Of a stretch of 64,000 nt of DNA, positions 31,185-42,866 are shown piece after piece (the stretch's first letter is position 1; each line of letters begins with the position of its first letter). The position numbers were made by a program, and so were the translations under genes. The notes under the pieces were generated by a model. It saw nothing but the letters and a program-made list of their open reading frames with translations, did no database searches and had not been told where the DNA came from. The stretch spans positions 8,945,428 through 9,009,427 of the forward strand of contig LR990049.1 of NCBI GenBank assembly GCA_905147135.1. The letters are read 5' to 3'. This DNA comes from Blastobasis lacticolella (lineage: Eukaryota > Arthropoda > Insecta > Lepidoptera > Blastobasidae).

Positions 31185-31345
31185 TTCCTAATGGCGCGTA
31201 ACAGAATTTCCTTCAGTACCCTATTTCTTATTCCAGACCCTATCTAGCTAAATTTCAGCCAAATCAGTTCATCCCTTCAGAAATGAAGAGGTAACAAGTA
31301 ACAAACATGCACACGAACTTTCGCTTTCATAATATTAATTAAAAA
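31185..31345 (-). repeat. Lep1-like Helitron fragment
   Basis: AATTTCAGCCAAATCAGTTC, then AACTTTCGCTTTCATAATAT at the end; degraded family member. Confidence 0.45.
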
Positions 31346-32430
31346 GTACAAAAAGCAATTTAACTTTCACGCATATCTTTTTTCTACAAGAGAATTCAGA
31401 CATGCTGTCTGAGCTACATCTAACAACCAAAACTGACATTAATCATAATGCTACATACAATAGGTACAAAATATTACCAATTCTCTTTTAATTCTAATCC
31501 GTTTCCATTTCATCATTTTAGAATAAACATAATCTTTACTAGGTATACCTATAGATACATAGCGAACATAAATCCTAGTCTATAATTTTAAAACTTCTTT
31601 ACTTCTTTCTGAACAGACTTAAATGAAATCGTATTTTTATACTAGGTAAGTAAGTTCCATTCTTATAAGCAATCAAGTTAACATAAAATGAGTACCGCCA
31701 ACAAGTCCAAAGCCAACGGTTGCGGTTTGTTCGAAGTTTCCACCATTGTGGCAGATTTGCCAAACATCTTCACTCATCTTCATTATAGGGGAGGAAGTTC
31801 GCAGATGCTCAGACTCCCTACCCACACGGCTTGTTTCGGTGCCATGTATGCAAATGAGGCGAGCTAAGTTCACAAACAAACATAACTTACTTTTTGCTCA
31901 AATATGATTGTTGATTGTGAGGCCTACCAGTGAGGCGGTGTTGCTTCAGTGGTGGATTAATATCAACTTAGAAAGATACTTAATAATTTCCGTCGATTCA
32001 ATGCAAAAAGAAAATTATGAACGTAAAATTGTACACAACTACCGATATTTAATCATAAATCAAATGATGAATGATCAATCAACAGCCAGTCCTCTGTTGG
32101 ACTTGCCTCTTCCACATTAGCGAAAGGTTATTTAGTAATTTTCACGGCAGGCTGTTTGGCGATGATATATTAGATAGGAGAATATTGCTACCCATTTCGG
32201 TTTGAAGGCCTAGATGGACTTCCTTATTGGTTCCCTTGTAAAAACAACACTCGTAACTATTAGGTATTATTTTAGGTATTATTTTTCATCTGTAAACAGT
32301 TTTCAGTCACAATTATCTTACGAAGAAATTCAAATGGTTAGGACCTCAATTATAAATAGTGACATTTTATAGCAGGGTGTACATATTATTTACTTAAGAA
32401 CAACACAAGCTAGCTACTGCTATATAATAA

Positions 32431-32542
32431 AATAAAACGTATGGAATATTTTTAACGAGTCCCAACACAAATAATGTCAGAAATATAATAAAACGTATGG
32501 AATATTTTTAACGAGTCCCAACACAAATAATATCAGAAATAT
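32431..32542 (+). repeat. Tandem duplication, two 56-bp units
   Basis: AATAAAACGTATGGAATATT.. is repeated at 32487 with a single difference (GTCAG versus ATCAG). Confidence 0.9.
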
Positions 32543-33879
32543 AAGAAGATGAAGGTTATTTTTAACTGCGTCTGTGTCTGAGGAAAAGCAATAATTTTAA
32601 TTAATCAGGCGTTTCGGCCCGCGGGCCAAAATCAGACAGGGCTGAAATGCCCGAACACTCTTTTCAAAATATTGAGTAAATTTTTTTAATGTTATCTAGT
32701 CGAAGACATAAATAACATTCATAATAATGTTTCTTTGTTCTAGCTTCAGTACAGTACGGTTAATTAAAACCTGTCTGAATTTTCGGTTGTAAATTTTGCG
32801 TTCACGAGTTTTTTCGGAACTTTTCGACAGAGCATCCAGTTTTCTGTTTATTTATGAGCTTTGGCTAGCAACGGACGGCGCGGCCGCTTGACCAAACAAT
32901 ATTTTCACATTAATGTTTTACCGTTTTTTGTCATATCATTCTGAATGTCGACTCCAAACTGCAAATAGCCATATAAAGGGTGGAGAATGATAAGCAGAGA
33001 ATGGTTCCATGCTCATACTTTCAAATAGGCAAATGAATTAAAGCTTGCAACAGACAAAGGTTCTCGAATTAGTTATCTGAGATCCGAGACTGTATTGGGT
33101 ACACCAACGAAAGCAATGAAGAGGCTTGAACGACACTGTATTAAGGAAAACAATGGCACGGTTCAAGCAGCAGTAACGAGAAAATAATCAATCTCCCCAG
33201 TCCACTTGGAAGCAATCAACGGTCTGTTATTGCGTCCGTCCAATCCGATAAAAGAGCCGATATATCAAAGACGTCTGCGGTTCAATTACTAGCCAATGTG
33301 CTATCTCTTAGTCGCAGGGGATTGAAAACGAAACGGTGCAGGCCTACGTCACTAGGGAGTAGCCCGACAGCGTGTCAGCAGCAGTGCCGTGCGGTAGGCG
33401 CTGCCCGTCACGCTCAAACAAGCCAACACATTGTAAAATCCGAGATATTGTATGCAGTAAAATTATTGTCATGTCTATATTAGCATCAACGATGATTAGG
33501 ACATCTAGAGATCATTGTACTCGGAGTCATTGTACAGTTATTAGTTAGTGTCTCAGCATCTATGTTGCTGCTTTTAATATGAGACCCAATTACATTTATT
33601 AGGAGTCTAACATTTTATTTGGGTGATGGGAGCTCTCTGTTTATTTGTCATTGTTTAGATAAAAAAAATTAATCAGACTTTTACAGCAGAAAAATTATGT
33701 GTCAAATATGCAATAACAAATAATTTATTCCCGCTCACATTGTCTGAATCGTACTACCTTGTGCGTTGAGATTTGTGTGACCCTAGGTTTGTTAAAATTC
33801 TCGATTACAGAAAGTCAACAGGAAGTAAGAATCCTTAGTTATTTACGTAATTTAAGTAATTATAGTAAAATATAGATAA

Positions 33880-34320
33880 CTACCTTTCGCCCGCGGTGTC
33901 GTCCGCGTGGACTCAGAAATTTGTTTATAGAGTAATCCCGTGAGAACTACTTTGAATTTCGGAATAAATTGTAGCCAATTTAAACTTGAAAATTCAAATT
34001 TTCTTTATTGATTAGTACATTAAATATCTCTTTCAATCGTCAAAAAGGAGGGGGGTAAGAAAGTAAGAAGGAAACACAGAGTGACACGCTGACCACCCTA
34101 GGGCCGCAGCAAACCCACCCTACGCCAACCACGACCGGACCGTGTTCGACAATGCCAGGCAGAGCCGGACCGCGTTCGATATATTATATAGGTATGTGTT
34201 AATACAGGTCATAAACTATACGTGTGCATAAATTTCATCCAACCAAAGAGCCCTTTTTGTGTGATTAAGTAGCAAAAAAACAAATATACAAACTTTCGCA
34301 TTCATAATATTATCATATCA
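33880..34320 (-). mobile_element. Lep1-like Helitron fragment split by another repeat
   Basis: Outer parts (33885-33975 and 34190-34315) match the family at 59180-59345 (CGCCCGCGG, GTCGTCCGCGTGG, CATAAACTATACGTG, CAAACTTTCGCATTCATAAT). The centre is a different retroelement end. Confidence 0.55.
33980..34185 (-). repeat. Retroelement 3' end inserted in the Lep1-like copy
   Basis: The minus strand carries AATAAAGAAAATTTGAATTT at its 3' end and GATTGAAAGAGATATTTAAT; the same end is found at 20935-21003. Confidence 0.5.
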
Positions 34321-36440
34321 TGAATGTGAAATCATATATTAGTACGACAACGTTGAAATACGTCAACACAAGTTAAAATGATATTCTCAAAAATCATGTA
34401 AACACAATGAACGCCAAATTACGTTATCCATTCCAACGTTAAGTACATTAAACTCGATAAAGTCTCTTGGAGGCGTTTAATGGCACCTCCGCATGGGGCA
34501 GCACTGCATCACCTTCACTTAACTCGAAGAATACATCAAAGAAAGTATTCTTTGACGGGAATGTGACACTGTTCTCCGAAGCGCGAGCTCCAATTTCGTA
34601 GGTGTCGTACGTCGGAACATATTAATGCAATTACGTGTTAAAAGCCCGTCTGGTGCCCGGAGCGACGTACTCAAAGCAAGGATTCAGGCTATAGAGTCAC
34701 TGGGAATTGCTTGGAACTCTTAGGATATTCAATTTAGTAAATTAAGCTATTTTCCCCACCTTAATATCGATGCCGATAGGGTTTAGTTTAGCTTGATAGC
34801 GTTATAATTGTCAATTTTACTTACTTCCTTCAACGGAGCGTTGTTTTGCTGGTATTTTTATTTTAAACTAGTTCAATCTATGCGTATCTAATCATTATTA
34901 TCATCTTTCGAACGGTCAGTTCTGGCTTCTGACAGGGTCCGCTTTCCGACTCATTTTACTCCATTTCGCCCGGTCTTAAGCAACCGGTTCGGTGATGTCA
35001 TTCTATCGCTAATATCTATTTGTATCTAATAAGTGTCCATGTAACGATCTCGTTCTGATGAGTAAACGTTTAAAAGTATTCCCAATTTCAATGTAGAGTA
35101 AAGCACAGAAGATATTCACGTCGAGTCACAAGATTAAATATTTTAATAAGGTTCCCGCTTCCATACGAAATTGTTTTAGTGTATTTAACGGCCAATTTGT
35201 GCAAGTTGGGCCTCATTTTGTATACATAAAGAGAAATTAGGCAATTTGTTCCTTGTCCATTCTTATGGGGCATTTGGGGCATTTGTGTGGGAATATTTGG
35301 CGAACATTTGTTGTGATTTGTTATGTGGATCCAAGCCGGATCGAGTCCATTTGTACGCAATAGATTGCGGCTATTCCTTATTTATATCCACTGCGGTCTC
35401 TCGCTTTTCTATTCCTCCTAATAGAAGTATTCACTAGTTGATAGGACATTATTTTCAATAATAACCATTGTACGATATTAGGGTGCCATTACCACGAAGA
35501 TTAACTATTGAAACATTGGAATAGAAGGAGCGAAATTGATGTGGTTTATTATTATGAAGGTGAGTAATGTGTCTATTTGGCTTTATTAGTACATATTTGT
35601 ATTTAGCAATCCACGATGGATTCAGAACGCTCATTTTCTATGCTCGTTTCAGCCAGATGAGGACTAAATCAGACGGCATTTACACGCTCATGCATGCGAT
35701 GGATATTTTGTATTGCGAACTGCATTCAAGAGATATAAATATAATATTTCAGGGAATCACTTTTACCTTTGGCAGCGTTTAACGTAAAATTAATAAGTAA
35801 GTACAAAAACAAATGTCTAAGCAAGCAGTATATAACTTTTACTTGTGTTAAAAGCTCAGATTCATTTGTTGCAATTTGCAGTACAGTAGATACAAAAAAC
35901 CGGTATCGTGACACGTGCAGTATAGAGTTCTGTAGTTGCCTGTCACAATATGCGTGCAAAAGAGGACCTTCTGATACTATAAACAAATTACAAATTTACA
36001 AATCTAGCTACCTCAAATATTTTCGTTGACTTGAAGAGTTTATATTACGGTTTAGCTGTTAGGAGCTACTAGAGGGACACGTATTCTCTTGCAATAAATG
36101 TAAATTTAAACTTAATCCAAAAATGTTCTTTATATACCCTATCATCAGATAAAATTTATCTGGCCGATATAGTAATATACTACCAAATTAAAACAAACTA
36201 TATTTATTCATATAACGATCTGATTTCATGTAAGCCACGTAATAGCTTATCGGACTGATATGTTTTATCCGAGGATTGAACAATCGGCCCTAAATTATTT
36301 AGAAGACCTATCCAACGATACTCCACACCATGAACTATACTTGAAAAACAATTTCATCTTCCGCTTTATATGTAGGGATGGTACCCAAATAAGGCAAAGT
36401 TGTAGAATGAAATTTTAAAAGATTTTATTTTACAACTTTG
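34320..36440. other. Intergenic AT-rich DNA
   Basis: Apart from the RTE end at 34908-35000 I see no gene, RNA or named repeat. Confidence 0.4.
34908..35000 (-). repeat. RTE-like LINE 3' end
   Basis: Minus-strand ATGAGTCGGAAAGCGGACCC matches the end of the RTE-like fragment near 54257-54277. Confidence 0.6.
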
Positions 36441-36577
36441 TCGGCGTCATTAATATATCCATACCAAATTTCAGCTTACTAGTACTAGTAATTTTTGAGA
36501 TAAGCCGAAGACGGACAAATGGACAGACGTGGCGAAACTATAAGGGTTTCTTGGATTACTACGGGCTCCTGAAAAAG
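36440..36577 (+). repeat. Dispersed insect repeat fragment
   Basis: Contains ACCAAATTTCAGCTTACTAG and GACGTGGCGAAACTATAAGG then a terminal CTGAAAAA. I recall this pattern from lepidopteran dispersed repeats; class not assigned. Confidence 0.4.
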
Positions 36578-36699
36578 TATAAATATTTTCAACCCAATTC
36601 TTCAGAACAATTTAAATTCGGAAGAATAAACCTCCAAATCGGGGGATACGGTAAAAATAACTTTTCCAATTTGTCCTATATCCGGAATTGAACAGTGTC

Positions 36700-38300
36700 A
36701 GAGTCAGTGCCAAGCGGACATGCAGTTAAAATTGATGGCCCAGTGTTGTATGTCACGGGAAACAATTTGCAGCTAGCTAAGCTACATGACTACGACTCAA
36801 TCGGTGTCGAGCGTTGTAGGTACGTGTCGTGGAGGCAAAGGATTCTGGCGCGGGAAAGGGTACCCCAGCGGTGAGCGCAGCGTACGCGGTGTGCGCGGTG
36901 TATGCGGCGTGCAATTGCTCAATATTTCATGCAGAGCACAAAAATTGCACCCGCTCGCGCAACTTTGACAATTTGCACGCGTCCGCCGTCCGTAGTTGCG
37001 CATATTGGTGTCGCCTGAGCTATTGATACTGTTTCCCGTTTGGATTTTTAGTTGCTTTTAGCGCTTGGTTTGATAATTCATCTATCTGGTAACTTGTTGA
37101 CCTGGTGACTTTGGTAGACGATGGTGGCAGTCAGTTATCTTTTAAAGTGTAACTATTTTTAATTTTAAGACAATTAAATAGAAAAATCACACAAATGGAC
37201 ATAAAATAAACAAGCAGTTGTAATCCACCTGATGGAATAGGGCACATGTCGCCCATAACACCGTGCACTGCCTAAGTTTCTATTTAAAAAATGCAGAACC
37301 ACTGTAGCGTCGTAGTGCCGCTACGCGGCTCTACATAGCGCTAAAACAAATGCTACGACGCCTGGCACCAACAATTATCTTTTTCATATGAATATCATTA
37401 CATAAACTTCTATAAATAATTTATTTACATAAGCATCTATAAATAATACATCGCTTATAGGTAGGGAAATAGACCAGCAATGTCGTGGTTTGCAACTTTA
37501 TAAGCGGAGTAAATATCAAAACGGAGCGTGACTTTTAATATAGCTACGTAGTTTGAAGGGGGAAGGGTCTAGGCTGCCCCTTTCTATGCTAGCGAAGGCG
37601 AGGGCGAAAGCAGGTTGTAAATGCATAGCGTAGTCTGAATTAATAATAATTAAAATTGTATGTCTTCACATGAGTGTGTACTTAATGCCCATAATGAGAG
37701 TGGTAATTCAGAGGGCCGAGTGCAAACTTGACATTCCGAATAAAAATATCAGAAGAGCAATTTAATCCTTTGCCAAAACAGGGCGGGCGCGGCTCCCAGC
37801 CGAGTTGCGGAACAATAAAATTGTTTTTGAAGCGGAAAAGGTCGGCATAACAGTATTTTTATTTGTCGGCCGCCACTGTGCAAACGATGGGACATCCCCC
37901 TTATCCCGCTAATCCGGCGGTGTCAGCCCGCGCGGCACGTAGGTGTGTTATTAGCATGCGGGGAAACAAATCCAATCTGCCAAACAGCCGGTGCGGCGGT
38001 AACAAGACACGCGAACTTTGCGCCACTTGTCACGTATACGCGAACTCGATGCACGGGATAAAATACAAAGTTTCCCGCACTCGCCAGCCACCTTATCCCC
38101 AGCAAAATACGAGCTACATTCCCACACGCGGTATACGAATAAACTTGACGGAACGCAGTGTTTCTGTTCAACTATTTCTATTCCGTTCCGCACAGACACG
38201 AATCACTTACGTGTACCGAGACACGCTCGATGCACTCTTATTTATTCCCGCTTAGTCGACTCTTTTACTGAACTGGATGCGAATTGCTTAAGTTACAGGT
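36700..38300. other. CG-rich patches in intergenic DNA
   Basis: 36820-37020 has a short near-repeat of the type GCGGTGTGCGCGGTGTATGC; 37780-38240 has overlapping open frames on both strands that mirror each other, as expected of CG-rich non-coding DNA. The element at 37252-37370 lies between them. Confidence 0.3.
37252..37370 (+). repeat. Short element family G, copy 1
   Basis: Matches 39742-39867 over about 115 bp. Shared blocks: CCTAAGTTTCTATTTAAAAA, CGCTACGCGGCTC, GCTAAAACAAATGCTACGAC. Contains GTAGCG/CGCTAC and CGTCGTAG/CTACGACG inverted pairs, so it can fold. Confidence 0.75.
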
Positions 38301-38694
38301 GCGAGGTGTTTATTGCACAGTACGGGAATGAGGTTAAGGTTCGTATAGTTCATTGAAAAAATTAATTTAAATATGCTAGGTATTTATATAGCTACTACGA
38401 CAGAGCAGAAAATAAGATTTGCCAGTTAAGAGGCCTTTGACGGTTTCTTCACCAAAAATGGGTGCTGGGTCAACTTAAAAAAACAATGAAGTCTTCTTCA
38501 TTTGCCGTCAGCAGCAATTAGAAGGGATGATCATTCTGTTCATATTTTCTTTCGATATGTAATAAGCGATATTATCGATATTGATACGCTTAATAAGAAT
38601 TATTCTTAATTTATCGTCATCATATCGTTTCAGTCAGTCAGTTTGTTCATCTCAGGACAGGGCAACCTAGGGCATGATGATCTTTAATAGGAGA

Positions 38695-38705
38695 GGGGGG
38701 GGGGG
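38695..38705. repeat. G homopolymer run
   Basis: Eleven consecutive G in AT-rich DNA; prone to length error. Confidence 0.8.
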
Positions 38706-39741
38706 ACCTCTATATCTTTGTTATGAATAGAGTTAATAAATTCTCAAATGAAATATATTTTTTCATAACAAGCTTTTGCGTGCGGTATAGCACCTACTCA
38801 TTAAGACCGTTCCAAAGAGCCCAATCATGGGGTGATCTTGTTGCGTTCAGTAGTTCCTATGGCCACCAGACCTAACTGCTGGATTTCAGGACATACAAGT
38901 GAAATTAAATCATCATCGTCGGAGGGCGGACTAAACTATATAAACAAGTGAAGTTAAATAACAGCTCATATTATTTATTTAAATATCCCAAACCCATATA
39001 CCAGTGCTGTAATGTTGGTACTCTGTAGGTCCCAGTTTCGTGTCGAACATGTTAGGGGGGTGGGTGTGACAGGATGGCGCGGGGGCCAGGGAGACCTGAT
39101 GAAACGGCTCGTCGCTGGCCGCCCGCCAGTTAGTAGGGGACCCGAACCCGGGCATCACTTACAACCTCCAGCCCGGAAGGTTGTCCTGCCAACTGCGCGA
39201 TAAATCTTGGGGTTGCCGGTCGTGCCGGGATAGGAGACCGGAGTGGACCCGACAGGTATCTTCAGGGGGGTTCGAGGGCCCTTCCGTCCCACGTGGCAGC
39301 TTTTCACATAACCCACCCCTCTGCAGCGTCCTGTAGCTAAACGTCTTTGCCCTGCTGGATACCAATGTTACAGCACTCCTTTTTTAGCCCTCTAAAAATA
39401 CCATGGCAAAAAGTAAGACAAAGAATAAAGTGCTTTCAGCGGCACCCCTTTCCACACTTTGAGTGGAATTTTGCAATATCAGGGGCCTCCACTCCAACTT
39501 GAACGCCGTACCACCACCTTGAGACGGCGAAGCGGCGGCTTCCTGACAGAAACACAGATATCACCTCCAGCCGACACTTCGTACCTCCACTATCCTGGGT
39601 ACAAGTTAGAACACAGGTTTCTTCCTCGCGCTGGTGTGTGTGTATTCGTCATAGGTAATATTTGCTGTCGACGTCTTGCCATTGAAGAGTGACGAATCTG
39701 TTTTGTGGGTGTGTGTGGAACAGGGAGGTTCATCCCGTGTC

Positions 39742-39867
39742 TACACATAACACCTTACACTACCTAAGTTTCTATTTAAAAAAATGCTGAACCACTGCAG
39801 CGTCGTAGGGCCGCTACGCGGCTCCACATCGTGCTAAAACAAATGCTACGACCGTCACAACAACCGT
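39742..39867 (+). mobile_element. Short element family G, copy 2, inside Jockey endonuclease
   Basis: It interrupts the Jockey endonuclease frame between SSRVY and the NRFLEHIQ segment, which shows that this short sequence inserts as a unit. Confidence 0.72.
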
Positions 39868-40138
39868 CACGGCGTAGGTGAGGCCAATCGGTTTCTCGAG
39901 CACATTCAATGCGCTACCAACAAGGTTCTTGAGCGGTGTCCTTCTGCTGAGTTGGTAGTCTTAGGTGACTTTTATGGTCACCACACTGATGGCTAGAGAG
40001 ATCCGCCGGGAGATCCGCCCACGAATTTGCTCTGGCCAACGCAACTGGTATTAGAACCCACCTATTTACCGGATGTTGTGAGCCGTGATCCTTCTTTGTT
40101 AGACCTTCTGCTGACCTCCCCACCCAGATAGTTATCGG

Positions 40139-40528
40139 GTGTCCGTCGATGCTTCTTTTGGGACATCTGACCACTGCCTGGTCCGTTCTGAGGTGTCTCT
40201 TGCTATACCCGAACGGGCTCGCCCCAGTGGGTCACGCAAGGTATGGCACTATGGTTCAGCAGACTGGGATGGATTGCCAGAAATCTTCGCGTCTTATCCG
40301 TGGATACAGCTTTGCTTTTCCTCAAATGACACCAACACCTGTGCTGCCGCTGTAGCTGATGTAATACTGCGGGGAACGGAGTGTTTTAGCCCATCTTCTG
40401 TAGTCCGTCACGGCGGCAAGATTCAGCCCTGGTACGACAGGCCTAGTGCTGAGGCAACTCGCCTCAAGCAGGATGCTTTTCGTGCCTGGACAGTGGCTCG
40501 GGCCCAAAAGGCCACACCCACAATTTGA
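40139..40528 (+). pseudogene. Jockey endonuclease C-terminal fragment
   Basis: Contains TSDHCLVRSEVSLAIP, the SDH catalytic motif of AP endonucleases, followed by the linker toward reverse transcriptase. No real start; the upstream part is frameshifted. Confidence 0.85.
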
Positions 40529-41010
40529 GGAATAAGTATAATGCTGTATCGAGGTCTACAAAGAGGATAATGACTAGAGCAAAATTCAAATTCATCGGCG
40601 GAATTGGGGAGAGACTAATCAGCTACCCATCTGGGTAGCTGTCGTGCTTTTTGGTCTCTCTCCAAAGCTGTTGAGGGGAACTTTTGTCGGACTTCCTTTC
40701 CACCTTTACGCAAGCCGGATGACCTATTGGCCCACACGGCAAAGGAGAAAGCCGATATCTTGGGTAATCCCTTTGCCAAAAACTCAAATCTGGATGATTG
40801 GGTAGCTGCACCGCCTACCATCTCGCGGTGTAAGGGCAGCATGCCTGAAGTTCGTTTCACCCAAAAAATTATAAGACGTGTGCTTTTCTCCCTAGATATG
40901 CGGAAGTCTAGTGGGCCTGACGGCATTCCGGCTATTGTTCTTAAAAATGTGCTCCCGAGTTGTCTCCCATACTAATGCGCTTATTTGAGCTTTCCTAAAC
41001 CTCTGGAACG

Positions 41011-41613
41011 GTGCCGTCTTCGTGGAAGCCAGCCCTCGTGCATCCGACACCCAAGAAGGGTGATAATTCAGACCCATCAAATTACAGACCTATAGATATA
41101 ACCTCCTTGCTCTCTAAGGTGATGGAGCGGGTTATCAATATCAAGCTCTTCGGATACCTAGAGGACCACCAGCTGATCAGCGACCGTCAATATGGCTTTC
41201 GCCATGGTCGCTCAGCTGATGGCCTTCTTGTGTACCTAACGCAACGGTGGGCTGAGGCCGTCGAGAGCAAGGGGGAGGCTCTGGCTGTCTGGCTGGTGGC
41301 AAAGGCATTTGATTTGGTCTGGCACAGGGCACTTCTATCAAAACTCCCGAAGTACGGTATCCCCGAAGGGATCTGCAACTGGGTATCCAGCTTTCTGTCT
41401 GGACGGAGCATCCAAGTCGTTGTCGATAGATGCTGCTCCGATACCAAGACTATAAATGCTGGAGAACCCCAAGTTTCAGTGCTATATTCCACGCTGTTTC
41501 TTCTACACATCAATGATATGCTGAATATCCCCAGTATTCATTGTTATGCGGATGACAGTGCTGGAGATGCTAGTTATACTGGCCGAGCGATTGATCCTCA
41601 TTCCGAGGTACAA
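41011..41613 (+). pseudogene. Jockey reverse transcriptase core fragment
   Basis: Reads SWKPALVHPTPKKGD, YRPIDITSLLSKVMERVIN, QYGFRHGRSADGLLVYL and YADDSAGDA. Catalytic motif A and the PQG motif are mutated; the frame then runs into another LINE tail. Confidence 0.88.
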
Positions 41614-41686
41614 CTTAATAATGTAACCTTATTTAATAATAATTTATATGCTGTAAAACTGTGAAATAAACAAATAAATAAGACTT
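41606..41686 (+). repeat. LINE 3' tail
   Basis: TATGCTGTAAAACTGTGAAA followed by (AATAAA)-type repeats. The same tail is seen at about 17745-17785. Confidence 0.6.
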
Positions 41687-41706
41687 GTGTCAAATATCGA
41701 ACATTC

Positions 41707-42187
41707 AAGGCGTGTCCAAACATAGAGCGGCACGTGCGCGGCAGCAACACGCGGCATGTCCAGGAAACAATTCTGCCGCGCTCTAGTTAGGACTATTGAC
41801 GAATGTATGCGCGGCAACATTGCGCGGCAACATTGCGCGGCACTTGCGAGACACGCCGCGCATTTGAATTCAGTCTGAACCAAAACTACAATTAAGAGTG
41901 TCCTTGGAAGAGTTTGAACAGTTACATAGCCCACAACTATGAGCCATATATTTCAATTAATCTAATTGATGTTTCATTGTCCATTTTTGAGAAGCGCAAA
42001 CATATCCAGACAGGATTACGGACGAACGATAACTGCATGTGCAAACACAGCACGGCACGCCGCGCGCGGCAGCCGCGCACACTTGCCGCTCAACGCAACG
42101 TTCGCGCGCGGCTGTTGTCCAAACAAAGCGCGGCACGCCGCGCGCGGCTGCCGCGCACACTTGCCGCTCTATGTTTGGACACACCTT
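41707..42187. mobile_element. CG-rich inverted-repeat element inside the Jockey reverse transcriptase
   Basis: Left end AAGGCGTGTCCAAACATAGA; the right end is its inverted copy with one change (AAGGTGTGTCC). The interior is packed with GCGCGGCA and CGCGCGGC blocks in both orientations, including a repeated block beginning GCACGCCGCGCGCGGC. The interrupted Jockey frame resumes at once at 42188. No clear target duplication. Confidence 0.8.
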
Positions 42188-42866
42188 TAGGAGCAAGTTA
42201 CTCAGTGGGGCATACTAAACCTGGTCCAATTCAACCCCTCGAAGACACAGGTCTGCGCATTTTTTGGCAAAAAAGATCCTTTCGACATAGTGCCGCAGTT
42301 CCAAGGAACACCCCTTTCCATCTCAAAAAGTATCGGGATCCTTGGTGTCGATATATCGAATAGCGTGCGATTCCGGAGTCATCTGGAAGGCAAGGCCAAA
42401 CTGGCTTCGCAAAAGCTTGGAGTGCTTAACCGGTCCAAGCGATACTTCACCCCAGGGCAGCGCCTGCTGCTGTATAAGGCACAGGTGCGGCCTCATATGG
42501 AGTATTGTTCCCATCTTTGGGTCGGCGAAGCTGCCGACCTGCTTAATCCTCTGGACTTCGTACAGAGACGCGCCGTACGAATTGTCGATGATCCCATACA
42601 AACAAGCATGTTGGAACCACTTGCTAACCGAAGGGACTTTGCTCCCTGTGTGTGTTCTATCGGCTGTACAATGTGTTCCGAGGAACTTGTACTCCGTGGG
42701 CTGGGTACTTATCCCCACTACGTGGACCCTCTGTTGGTCACAACGCGAAGGTTCGAAAGAACGTTTCTCGCTCGTACGATTCGGATGTGGAATGAGCTCC
42801 CAGCCACAGTGTTTCCTTTGGACCATGACATGGGATCGTTCAAGAGGTATATGCTTTTTTTTCTCA
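42188..42866 (+). pseudogene. Jockey reverse transcriptase C-terminal part
   Basis: Resumes as VTQWGILNLVQFNPSKTQVC and continues through RPHMEYCSHLW and RMWNELPATVFP to MGSFKRY, where the CR1-like element begins. Confidence 0.88.

Larger units (their letters stand above)
39021..42866 (+). mobile_element. Jockey-clade non-LTR retrotransposon, degenerate and interrupted
   Basis: In order: a CG-rich 5' leader (39021-39401), an ATG at 39402, an AP-endonuclease domain with point stops and frameshifts (FCNIRGLHSNLNAV, FLTETQISPPADTSYL, VVLGDF, SDHCLV) to about 40528, then reverse transcriptase (KSSGPDGIPAIVLKN, NYRPI, QYGFRHGRSA, YADDS) to 41605. It is broken by a LINE 3' tail and the CG-rich element, and resumes at 42188 (LVQFNPSKTQVCAF, AQVRPHMEYCSHLW) to about 42866. 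The motif A aspartate region reads LVAKAFD, one residue short and lacking the first Asp, and PQG is lost, so it is not functional. Confidence 0.9.

Noticed and set aside
37863..38356. Several overlapping frames of 82-130 codons on both strands
   Set aside because: They mirror each other on opposite strands in CG-rich DNA and show no domain or splice support.
42323..42826. 167-codon minus-strand frame
   Set aside because: Antisense shadow of the Jockey reverse transcriptase.
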